Assembly (NCBI GenBank): GCA_034112285.1 | Contig: JAWUVP010000012.1 | Span: forward strand, 1-13,251 | Direction of reading: 5' to 3' | Source: JAWUVP01 sp034112285 | GTDB taxonomy: Bacteria; Pseudomonadota; Gammaproteobacteria; JABDGN01 | Length of the DNA: 13,251 nucleotides | Shown: positions 1 to 6,257 of the stretch, piece after piece | How positions within the stretch are numbered: position 1 is the first letter of the stretch | Layout: each line of letters begins with the position of its first letter | Notes under the pieces: model-generated | The model's database searches: none | Told to the model about the DNA's origin: nothing | The model's input: the letters and a program-made list of their open reading frames with translations, nothing else | Position numbers and translations under genes: made by a program

Positions 1-81
1 GAGGAGCGTAGCGACATGGCAATCTTTTAGACCCCAGAGCACTTAATTAGATTGCCGCGTCGCTACGCTCCTCGCAACGAC
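1..81. repeat. Palindromic intergenic repeat (left part cut by window edge)
   Basis: Positions 1-25 and 49-73 are inverted copies matching at 23 of 25 bases, around a 23-base loop. The core is GAGGAGCGTAGCGAC and its complement GTCGCTACGCTCCTC. The right arm continues into CGCAACGACG (72-81), so the left arm probably extends beyond the window. The sequence type (TTGCGAGGAGCGTAGCGA with GGCAATCT) resembles the REP/MITE-like palindromes dispersed in many Legionellales and other bacteria; that family link is from memory. It encodes no protein and could form a long hairpin in RNA from either strand. Confidence 0.75.
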
Positions 82-165
82 GTACTTTTTTTTCAAACGA
101 ACAAATTTAGTAGCAATAGACATTCTCTTACAAACTAGGTCAACGATATCTTACAACATGACGGG
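81..165 (-). repeat. Dispersed ~85 bp repeat, copy 1
   Basis: The reverse complement of this stretch matches 5019-5102 with three substitutions and one single-base gap over about 85 bases. It sits directly beside the palindrome at 1-81, and copy 2 also abuts one arm of that palindrome. Palindrome and body therefore travel together as one repeat unit. No ORF or transposase is associated with it. It is an immobile or non-autonomous repeat whose family I cannot name. Confidence 0.8.
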
Positions 166-168
166 ATC

Positions 169-239
169 TATAATGCGTACACCCTGGCGAAATAATTTTT
201 TAACAGAGTTGATCTTTTTTCTCAAACATCTGCTAGGAT
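169..239 (+). promoter_or_regulatory. Possible promoter elements for the 653-residue gene
   Basis: Two candidates are visible. One is an isolated TATAAT at 169-174 with no good -35. The other is an extended -10 (TGC then TAGGAT, 231-239) with TTGATC at 209-214, spaced 19 bases. The second lies about 50 bases before the start codon and is the more likely. No PmrA-like TTAAT tandem is present here, unlike the genes at 4116 and 5289. Confidence 0.3.
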
Positions 240-290
240 TAGGCCTGAAAATAATAATTTTAACAAAAAAAATATCATAAAGGAAAAATT

Positions 291-2252
291 ATGCCGGTTT
301 TTAATGGTGTCTATCGTTCTGAATATCTATTATCTATTTTTGCAACGCCTTATCTACGGTTAGTTTTGGCGATGGATAAATACCATACAAAAAAAGGCGA
401 TAAAGTCGATCCAAGCATTTTCTCTCTCGATTGTGACACCGCGTATGCAAAGTTAGAAGCCCTATACAAAAAATATACAAAACCAAGTCAAACGCAATGG
501 CAATGTTTATTCACTAGCTTTTTCTGTCAACTAAAAGCATTATTAGAATACCAAACAGACCCGGACAATCCCGACAAAACGGTGAAACTTGATCCAATGG
601 CAAAAATAAAAACCACCCACAAGGAGTTTCTAGAGCCAAGCGAAAAAATACTCAATCAGATATTAACGTTATTCAAAGAAATAAGAAATGTACGCATTGC
701 TTGGCACCAAGAGTTGATTTCATATGTTGGTATTATCAATAATTTCATAGAACAGACAAGACCCGACTTAGTAACTTCAGAACAGCAGATAAAAAACTGT
801 GTACCTTTTACGCCCATTATATTTCAAACCTCAGCACATTCAATGGCCCCCGTCACTCAATGTGGTGCCGCCAGAACGTTGACTAGGTTAGACGTAGCTA
901 TGGGAGAAATGGACAGCATGACTGAAATACGTGCAGCGCAAGCCACACACTTACATGTTGATACGCTAATCAGTCCCTATGTTGCTGCAATTAAGCAATT
1001 AGAAGCACAACTATCTGAGGATCGAAGCCTTAAGGCATGGCTGGAACAATTTTTAAAAATAACACCCGATACGGTCGTTGATTTAGACCTATGCTTAAAC
1101 CTAACGGCTGCTTCAGCTCTTCCTGCAATAGATCCGGCCAAACCGATAAGTAATGCAGATTGGTTATATAAAATTGCCAATATTCATTTAGTCACTAAAA
1201 ACGTTTTTGCGGCGGTAAAAGAACTACAGTTAAAATTTTCTACTGATGCAGCAAAGGCTCAGCCCTTTACAAAAATACATCCCCTGCTTCCAACTTGTTT
1301 ACAAGAGAATTTTAGCACTAAAACAACTCGTATATCCAAGTTTACAGCTATAAAAATAGGGGACATGGAAACAGCTTTGCGACGTGAAAACCCTATAGTA
1401 GTAGCCATAGGGAAAGCTAAACATTTAGAAACTGCCTATGCCTATACAGGGCCAGAAAAAACGCTCAGCTGGTTAAATTTATTAATCCAATTTCGGCAGC
1501 ATAGGTTAGTTATCAGGGCGGAATTAAAAGCTTATGTGTGCGAATTGCGAAACGATTTAAAAGAAGCGCTCTGTGTATCACAACAAGCGGCAGATATGCG
1601 TGGTGCCGCTGCCTTCGCCTATGATTTCCGTGAAAATGAATGGCTATACTCCCTCATAGGAGGTTTATATTTTGGAGATGAAGAACCTCAGCTAAAACAT
1701 AACCCTGATATGCACCCCGGAATATTTGAGTCAAGTGCAGCTCTGCTCCCTTGTTTGAAAACGGTGATACAGCATTTAACCAACTTAAAAAATGGACTTC
1801 ATGCTCTTGATTCTTGTGGCATGCCACACCTAATATGCCAAAGTCCTGAGCATCATGCTCAAAATCATAAACATTTAGTTGAAATCTGCCAAGGGATTAA
1901 AATTGCCTACCTCGATGTCACTATGGGACAAAAATTTAGAACACAAACATACCCCGATCTAAAAGCAACCTCGAGCACCCCTGTTTTTCAAAAAATCATT
2001 GAGGCACTTAACCCACTAGGGGGAATAACCGCAGCGATGAGAATGCTAGAGACTAGCAACTTGAAATTACCAAATCCTATAGAAAAGCTAAAAGAGGTCT
2101 GCAAGATATATGCAAACATCACCGTCGAACTTGAGGTTGACAGTGAGGTTCCTAGCAAACATAAAATCGAAACAAACATCATTACAAGCATTATTGCCTG
2201 TGGTGAAATGGCGAAAACATATTTACCCCACTTAGGACCCGCAAAGCGTTAA
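291..2252 (+). CDS. Orphan 653-residue mostly helical protein, candidate effector
   Basis: I do not recognise a family. The reading frame is uninterrupted, and an AAGGA Shine-Dalgarno at 280-284 lies six bases before the ATG, so the start is well supported. The product has no signal peptide or clear membrane segment. Amphipathic helical patterns dominate (for example residues 100-155, 225-260 and 395-440), with scattered cysteines and no visible catalytic motif. The C-terminus is Lys/Arg-ended (GPAKR) and follows an acidic stretch (VELEVDSEVPSK); a mild acidic patch near the end is common in Dot/Icm substrates but not diagnostic. It stands alone, flanked by dispersed repeats upstream and a convergent transporter downstream, in a window with other effector-like orphans. 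A housekeeping role cannot be excluded, but nothing points to one. Confidence 0.85.
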   Translation: MPVFNGVYRSEYLLSIFATPYLRLVLAMDKYHTKKGDKVDPSIFSLDCDTAYAKLEALYKKYTKPSQTQWQCLFTSFFCQLKALLEYQTDPDNPDKTVKLDPMAKIKTTHKEFLEPSEKILNQILTLFKEIRNVRIAWHQELISYVGIINNFIEQTRPDLVTSEQQIKNCVPFTPIIFQTSAHSMAPVTQCGAARTLTRLDVAMGEMDSMTEIRAAQATHLHVDTLISPYVAAIKQLEAQLSEDRSLKAWLEQFLKITPDTVVDLDLCLNLTAASALPAIDPAKPISNADWLYKIANIHLVTKNVFAAVKELQLKFSTDAAKAQPFTKIHPLLPTCLQENFSTKTTRISKFTAIKIGDMETALRRENPIVVAIGKAKHLETAYAYTGPEKTLSWLNLLIQFRQHRLVIRAELKAYVCELRNDLKEALCVSQQAADMRGAAAFAYDFRENEWLYSLIGGLYFGDEEPQLKHNPDMHPGIFESSAALLPCLKTVIQHLTNLKNGLHALDSCGMPHLICQSPEHHAQNHKHLVEICQGIKIAYLDVTMGQKFRTQTYPDLKATSSTPVFQKIIEALNPLGGITAAMRMLETSNLKLPNPIEKLKEVCKIYANITVELEVDSEVPSKHKIETNIITSIIACGEMAKTYLPHLGPAKR

Positions 2253-2297
2253 CGACTCAAGGGGTCAAATCTGGACAATAGACATCTAATTCAAAAA

Positions 2298-2555
2298 ATG
2301 AACCTGTCACGGCAAATACTAACTATTATCATTTTAGTTTTATGACCCAGGCCGATAAAAGCTTTTATTTCAACAAGTTAAGAATGAAAAAGAATATTGA
2401 AGCACGAACCCTTGACCATCCAGCTCATCAAACACCCTGCAAATTTAACAATTTATGTTAAATTTGCAGGGTGTTTAACATAAAGTCAAAGGCTACGCGA
2501 GCAGGTAGAAGCCGTTGGCCTCTATAGTTTGATGCAGCAATTACGAGAAATTTAA
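2298..2555 (+). pseudogene. Possible decayed gene scraps (very tentative)
   Basis: Three short reading-frame pieces with protein-like composition lie here. At 2298-2345 is a 15-codon start, MNLSRQILTIIILVL, which looks like the N-terminal membrane anchor of a sensor or GGDEF-type protein. At 2342-2461 a 39-codon piece begins MTQADKSFYF. At 2484-2555 a piece ends VEAVGLYSLMQQLREI and stop. They are in different frames and a long hairpin interrupts them. They may be remnants of one decayed gene or chance. No other gene is visible in 2253-2556. Confidence 0.2.
2430..2476. terminator. Perfect 20 bp hairpin between convergent genes
   Basis: Arms 2430-2449 and 2457-2476 are perfectly complementary over 20 bases, with a seven-base loop. 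The stem has a GC-rich base section (ACCCTGC/GCAGGGT) and an AT-rich top. It lies between the end of the 653-residue gene (+) and the end of the MFS gene (-), where a bidirectional terminator is expected. The stem ends in TTT on both strands but has no longer U-tract, so efficient intrinsic termination is plausible rather than certain. Confidence 0.55.
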
Positions 2556-2556
2556 C

Positions 2557-3939
2557 TTACTCACCCAGCTCGCGCGTACTCTTGCCCGCATACAAGTTTT
2601 CTTCAATATGCTCCAAGCTCACGCCTTTGGTCTCTGGCACGAATTTATAGAAATAGCACCAGGCAATCACCGCAATGGCCAAGAAAATAGCAAAGCTAGT
2701 CACCCCGCCCCAGCGCGACAACACCACTGGGAAGAAAAAGGCTACCACCACGTTGGTGCCCCAATTAAACGCCACCGACACGCCCATGCCAAAACCGCGC
2801 ATATTGGTGGGGAAAATTTCTGAAGGAATTAACCAGCACATGGGGCCGGTGCTAAAAGCTTGGCAGGCTACGAACATAATAGCCGCTGCAAACGTCACCC
2901 AGGCCAAAGAAACGTGGTGGGTCATATCACCGCTAAAGCCAATCACCATTAAGATTAAGCTCAACACAATGCCACCCATGCCCACCAGCAATAACGGCCG
3001 GCGACCAAAGACATCGAGCAAGCGAATGGCAACAATCGTAAAAATAACATTCACCAAGCCCACCCCAATGGTGGCCAGCACGGCAGTGAGATTGTGGCTG
3101 AAGCCGGTGAGTTTGAAAATGGTGGGCGCGTAATAAATAATGGCGTTAATCCCCACCGCCTGAGTGAGGATGCTCACTAAAATTCCCAACCATAAAACCT
3201 TATAAAAACTTTTATGCAGGCTTTTTTCAGAGGTATTATTTTCGGCTTGCACCACATGCATTAACTCACCAAATTCTTTTTCTGCTTGGGCCTCGCCATG
3301 GATGCGTTGCAAAATACTTTTCGCTTGCTCAAACTTATTGCGCACCATCAACCAACGTGGACTCTCTGGCAAGCGCCAAGCCAGGCCAAATAAGAAAATA
3401 GCCGGCACCACACCGCAAAAAAACATCGCCCGCCAATTGTGGGTGGCGGTAAACAGATAATCAACAATAAACGCACACAAAATGCCTATCACAATGGCCA
3501 GCTGGTTTAGCGTCACCAAGCCACCGCGGTGTTGCTCTTCGGCCATTTCGGCAATGTATAACGGCGCCGAAAATGAACCCACACCAATCGCCACGCCCAC
3601 CACTAAGCGCGCAACAATCAACATTGTTATACTGCCAGCAAAGGCACAGCCTAAAGTTCCCACAATAAATAACACCGCGGTTAGCAACAAATTATTGCGC
3701 CGCCCCATCAGGTCATTAAATTTGCCACTCAAAGCGGCTGCCACCAACGCGCCAAACGGCATGCTGCTGACCATAAAGCCATTTTGCATCGGCGTCATGG
3801 TAAAGCTTTCATGAATAGAGAGCTGCGCCCCGGAAATCACCCCCACATCAAAACCAAACAACAAGCCCGCCAACGCGGCCACGCAGGTAATGCCAATAAT
3901 TAATACTGAGACTTTAGGGATGGGGGTTGCAGTAGACAT
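2557..3939 (-). CDS. MFS sugar porter family symporter (GalP/XylE/AraE-like)
   Basis: A 460-residue, 12-helix inner-membrane transporter of the major facilitator superfamily, sugar porter family, expected to bring in a monosaccharide or polyol with protons. Diagnostic motifs are present in order: FGFDVGVISG with the proton-linked Asp31; DLMGRR (76-81); Gln146 in helix 5; PESPRW (191-196) after helix 6; TQAVGIN (259-265), where the usual first Gln of the QQxxGIN signature is Thr; FGRRPLL (311-317); GPMCWLIPSEIFP with Trp369; and the C-terminal PETKG (435-439). Length is normal for the family. The start has GGAG (complement of 3945-3948) five bases upstream. It is transcribed alone and no sugar-catabolic gene is adjacent, so the substrate is not determined. 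Pentose, hexose and myo-inositol transporters all fit. Confidence 0.95.
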   Translation of the reverse strand: MSTATPIPKVSVLIIGITCVAALAGLLFGFDVGVISGAQLSIHESFTMTPMQNGFMVSSMPFGALVAAALSGKFNDLMGRRNNLLLTAVLFIVGTLGCAFAGSITMLIVARLVVGVAIGVGSFSAPLYIAEMAEEQHRGGLVTLNQLAIVIGILCAFIVDYLFTATHNWRAMFFCGVVPAIFLFGLAWRLPESPRWLMVRNKFEQAKSILQRIHGEAQAEKEFGELMHVVQAENNTSEKSLHKSFYKVLWLGILVSILTQAVGINAIIYYAPTIFKLTGFSHNLTAVLATIGVGLVNVIFTIVAIRLLDVFGRRPLLLVGMGGIVLSLILMVIGFSGDMTHHVSLAWVTFAAAIMFVACQAFSTGPMCWLIPSEIFPTNMRGFGMGVSVAFNWGTNVVVAFFFPVVLSRWGGVTSFAIFLAIAVIAWCYFYKFVPETKGVSLEHIEENLYAGKSTRELGE

Positions 3940-4054
3940 AAGTGCTCCTAGTAAAGATGGCGTGATGGTAGCGTAATTTTTTGTCTGACGCTATAATTGT
4001 TGAAGATTCGAGCTGGACGCAGCGCGTAGGTGAGCAAAAAATTGGCAAGCTGGA

Positions 4055-4087
4055 CTTAATGTAGTGTTAATTTTTAAAGAGTATAAT
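4055..4087 (+). promoter_or_regulatory. PmrA-like tandem box plus -10, promoter of the Cys-tail gene at 4116
   Basis: CTTAATGTA (4055-4063), two bases, then GTTAATTTT (4066-4074): two TTAAT boxes exactly 11 bases apart. These are followed seven bases later by a perfect TATAAT (4082-4087). There is no recognisable -35, as expected for an activator-dependent promoter. The known PmrA element of Legionella and Coxiella is cTTAATatT-N2-cTTAATatT just upstream of the -10. The promoter at 5225-5257 has identical spacing. The PmrA assignment is inferred from pattern; the regulator is not in the window. Confidence 0.65.
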
Positions 4088-4115
4088 TGACGTCCTGAAC
4101 AGGGGAGTCCGTAAA

Positions 4116-4907
4116 ATGTCAAAAAAATATCTGTTGTTTGTTAATATTGACGTTGCATATTTTGCCGGAACAGTAACGCAAAGTTATAGGGCCTTACCTG
4201 GCGTTATGGAGATGCTAAACCAATTGTCGCCAAAAGAGTTTGAATTTGAGTTAGCGCTATATGGGACAAACCTGCATCAAAAGAAAAAGCTTACTGACGA
4301 ACTTTTGGGTATTTTTCAGCAATATCTTTTTATTTATACTGAAGCTGGAGCCGAAAAGAAACCTATGCACCCTGAAGGCTTTGTATGCCAAACGCCCGAC
4401 TTCATTTCTTGTCTAAATAGCCCCCATCCTTATGTTTTCACGGGACAAGGGGTTCCAAATGTGTTTTCCATTCACTCTTCAGATTTTTTGCCTAACATCA
4501 AAGGACAGCCACATGCAGAGCTGTTCAAATCGTATGCTCGTATTTTTGTCGTCGCGCCTGATACAGGCTTGATGACTAACTTAAGGTCCTTACCCCAAAA
4601 AAACTTAGTATGGCTCAGTACTACCAAAAAATTTAACGATGCTTATCGAAACACAGTTTTACCCCCACTTGCGTCTGAGAACTTTGAGCTACAACAACGA
4701 CTGTCAGGTTACGATTTTTCAGGCCCCATCAATGACACCTCTCCCGGCCCCCAGTCTAGCCCTTCTTCTAGCATTTCTTCTAGCCCTTCTCCTAGCCCTC
4801 AGCCCAGAGAGCAGAGCCCATTGCTTGGCTCCAATGCAGGTGCCACCAGAAAACCCGCTTCTTCCAGCTGTAGTTGCTGCTTCACTGCCTGGTGCTGCTG
4901 TCGCTGA
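4116..4907 (+). CDS. Cys-tail protein 1: candidate effector with dileucine motif and C-terminal cysteine cluster
   Basis: Unrecognised 263-residue protein. The start is set by GGAG at 4104-4107, eight bases before the ATG. Residues 1-200 look alpha/beta: a hydrophobic strand KYLLFVNID, a PGVMEMLNQL helix, then FELALYGTN. This is reminiscent of a HAD-type Rossmannoid with the catalytic DxD replaced by NID, which is weak evidence. Residues 205-231 are Ser/Pro-rich low complexity. EQSPLLG (232-238) fits the eukaryotic acidic-dileucine sorting signal [DE]xxxL[LI]. The C-terminus carries six cysteines in twelve residues (C252, C254, C255, C260-C262, ending CCCR), a likely S-acylation-type membrane anchor if exposed to host enzymes; it is not a good CaaX box. 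It shares this plan and promoter geometry with the gene at 5289. No signal peptide is present. Host delivery is inferred. Confidence 0.85.
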   Translation: MSKKYLLFVNIDVAYFAGTVTQSYRALPGVMEMLNQLSPKEFEFELALYGTNLHQKKKLTDELLGIFQQYLFIYTEAGAEKKPMHPEGFVCQTPDFISCLNSPHPYVFTGQGVPNVFSIHSSDFLPNIKGQPHAELFKSYARIFVVAPDTGLMTNLRSLPQKNLVWLSTTKKFNDAYRNTVLPPLASENFELQQRLSGYDFSGPINDTSPGPQSSPSSSISSSPSPSPQPREQSPLLGSNAGATRKPASSSCSCCFTAWCCCR

Positions 4908-4949
4908 TCAAGCTTGTTGGCTTAGCCACTTTTAACAAAGCAACCCCTG

Positions 4950-4977
4950 GTTGTATTTTGTAGATTTTTTAAGGCGC
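4950..4977 (+). repeat. Short direct repeat, copy A
   Basis: These 28 bases match 5162-5189 at 24 positions (GTTGTATTTTGTAGATTTTT against GTTGTATTGTGTACATTTTT, then AAGGCGC/GAAGCGC). The two copies bracket copy 2 of the dispersed repeat. They may be a remnant of the duplication that created the two Cys-tail genes. Confidence 0.55.
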
Positions 4978-5009
4978 GTTTGCCCTGGTTCAATCGCCAG
5001 GGCAAACGC
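4976..5009 (+). terminator. Strong hairpin downstream of Cys-tail gene 1
   Basis: Arms 4976-4988 (GCGTTTGCCCTGG) and 4997-5009 pair perfectly over 13 bases with an eight-base loop. The hairpin lies about 70 bases past the stop codon. No U-tract follows on the plus strand (ACTATAGAG), so it is either an atypical terminator or a transcript-stabilising 3' hairpin. Confidence 0.45.
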
Positions 5010-5018
5010 ACTATAGAG

Positions 5019-5125
5019 CCCGTCATGTTGTAAGATATCGTTGACCTAGTTTGTAAGAGAATGTCTAGCGCTACTAAATTTGCTCGTTTAAAAAAAAGTA
5101 CGTCGCTACGCTCCTCGCAACGACG
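5019..5125 (+). repeat. Dispersed repeat, copy 2, with half a palindrome
   Basis: 5019-5102 is the inverted copy of 81-165. It is followed by CGTCG, one palindrome arm (CTACGCTCCTCGCAA) and CGACG. Compared with copy 1 the other arm and loop are missing, and the remaining arm points the opposite way relative to the repeat body. A deletion between CGTCG repeats at the two hairpin ends, as by replication slippage, would explain this exactly. The two copies enclose about 4.85 kb with three genes. Confidence 0.8.
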
Positions 5126-5161
5126 ATACGGAAGGGAAAATCATGATTTAAAACTCTTCTA

Positions 5162-5189
5162 GTTGTATTGTGTACATTTTTTGAAGCGC
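5162..5189 (+). repeat. Short direct repeat, copy B
   Basis: Partner of 4950-4977 (24 of 28 identical). It lies in the leader region of the second Cys-tail gene, about 35 bases before its PmrA-like box. Confidence 0.55.
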
Positions 5190-5224
5190 CTACGCCCCAA
5201 AATCAACCGGTAAAATCATCACCT

Positions 5225-5257
5225 GTTAATATTGCTTTAATTTTAACCAACTATAAT
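5225..5257 (+). promoter_or_regulatory. PmrA-like tandem box plus -10, promoter of the Cys-tail gene at 5289
   Basis: GTTAATATT (5225-5233), two bases, TTTAATTTT (5236-5244), seven bases, then TATAAT (5252-5257). This is the closer of the two sites to the published PmrA consensus. Its spacing is base-for-base that of 4055-4087, and both promoters continue TTGAC after the -10. The -35 region is otherwise unrecognisable. Confidence 0.7.
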
Positions 5258-5288
5258 TGACTCAATAATAATACTAACAGGAATTACA

Positions 5289-6086
5289 ATGCCATTTATT
5301 CTCGTGGTCGACTGCCGCAAACCTAAAGCACCGAAACCCGATGTATTTAGACAATTATTAGAATATAAACTCTCAGGAATGCCGGTTGTCTTTATTATTT
5401 CGCCTAATACCCATAAACACGCTGAAGCCTTGCGTCTGTACAGCCATTATTTTACAGATAACACCAAAATGGCTTACCAAATTAATGTTTGGGTTGAAGG
5501 CGGCTATCACTTTTCCCCTCCGAGACCAGCCCAATCACCAGCAGCAAGCGGTCAACCAAAATGCACAGCAAACGAAACGACCGTATTCCAACATAGCCGC
5601 ACCTGCCTACACAGCATCGGCTCAATGATGCAGACCCCCTATACAAAAATCGGCGCATCCATTCCACACTTTTTTTGCTGCCCAGAAGGTTTTGGCGGGA
5701 CTATTGGAATAGAGAGTATTGCCGCAGAATGTTGGCAAGCAATCAAAAGCTACTACAAATGCGCTGACATTCGATACATAACAAGCGCCGAGTTAACAAC
5801 GCAAGCCTTGCAGGACATTAAAACCGGCCGGCAGATTGAACCCCAATCTCCAGTGCCAACACGCCGCCAAAATGCCTATCCCCACTCGCCACCTCATAAC
5901 AGACAAGGTGAAAATGTGCCTCTGCTAGGACCAGCCTCGGCAGCGACATCAGTTCGCGTCTACACCCCTTTAAGAAAACCCAGCACCCCACCCCCAGAAG
6001 TTCAAAGAATCAATCCAGGACACCTGCAAGAAGCACCCGAAAACCCAGCTAAAGCCTCAGATCCCTGCTGCTGCACAATAATGTAG
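5289..6086 (+). CDS. Cys-tail protein 2: candidate effector ending in a CaaX prenylation box
   Basis: Unrecognised 265-residue protein with AGGA (5279-5282) six bases before the ATG. The N-terminus has strand-helix-strand character (PFILVVDCR, then PDVFRQLLEYKL, then MPVVFIISPNTHKHAEAL). The second strand and following SPNTHKHAEAL loop align loosely with YGTNLHQKKKL of the gene at 4116, suggesting divergent paralogues. A Pro-rich region spans 183-258. Within it ENVPLLG (208-214) again fits [DE]xxxL[LI], one residue away from the ENSPLL of the melanosomal protein Pmel17. The C-terminus is DPCCCTIM. C262-T-I-M is a proper CaaX box, with Ile at a2 and Met at X favouring farnesylation, and C260/C261 are placed like Ras-type palmitoylation sites. 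Bacteria lack the prenyl enzymes, so the motif only makes sense inside a eukaryote. Legionella effectors modified this way are known. Confidence 0.87.
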   Translation: MPFILVVDCRKPKAPKPDVFRQLLEYKLSGMPVVFIISPNTHKHAEALRLYSHYFTDNTKMAYQINVWVEGGYHFSPPRPAQSPAASGQPKCTANETTVFQHSRTCLHSIGSMMQTPYTKIGASIPHFFCCPEGFGGTIGIESIAAECWQAIKSYYKCADIRYITSAELTTQALQDIKTGRQIEPQSPVPTRRQNAYPHSPPHNRQGENVPLLGPASAATSVRVYTPLRKPSTPPPEVQRINPGHLQEAPENPAKASDPCCCTIM

Positions 6087-6257
6087 GATGTTGCTGTCAA
6101 CTATAAACTCTGCTAAGCTCTAATTTATGAACTATTTAGCCAACCAACATCATCATAGCAAGTCAATGGAGCACTTCGTCTACTAGTCTCTGTTGGCCCG
6201 CCTTTCTTTTTTAGTGACACCTAACCCCCCTGCATCAATTAAAGTTAGAGAATTATT

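Noticed and set aside
2608..3814. Several plus-strand frames opposite the sugar porter
   Set aside because: They are antisense shadows of a clear MFS gene, with compositions unlike natural proteins and no ribosome binding sites.
3992..3997. TATAAT upstream of Cys-tail gene 1 as a second promoter
   Set aside because: It has no -35 or TTAAT tandem at the right distance, and the site at 4082-4087 has both the right geometry and the right distance to the start.
4639..4935. Alternative 98-codon frame over the end of Cys-tail gene 1, Leu/Ala-rich
   Set aside because: It is the shifted reading of the Ser/Pro-rich low-complexity segment (repeated TCTAGCCCTTCT), has no ribosome binding site, and lies inside a well-supported gene.
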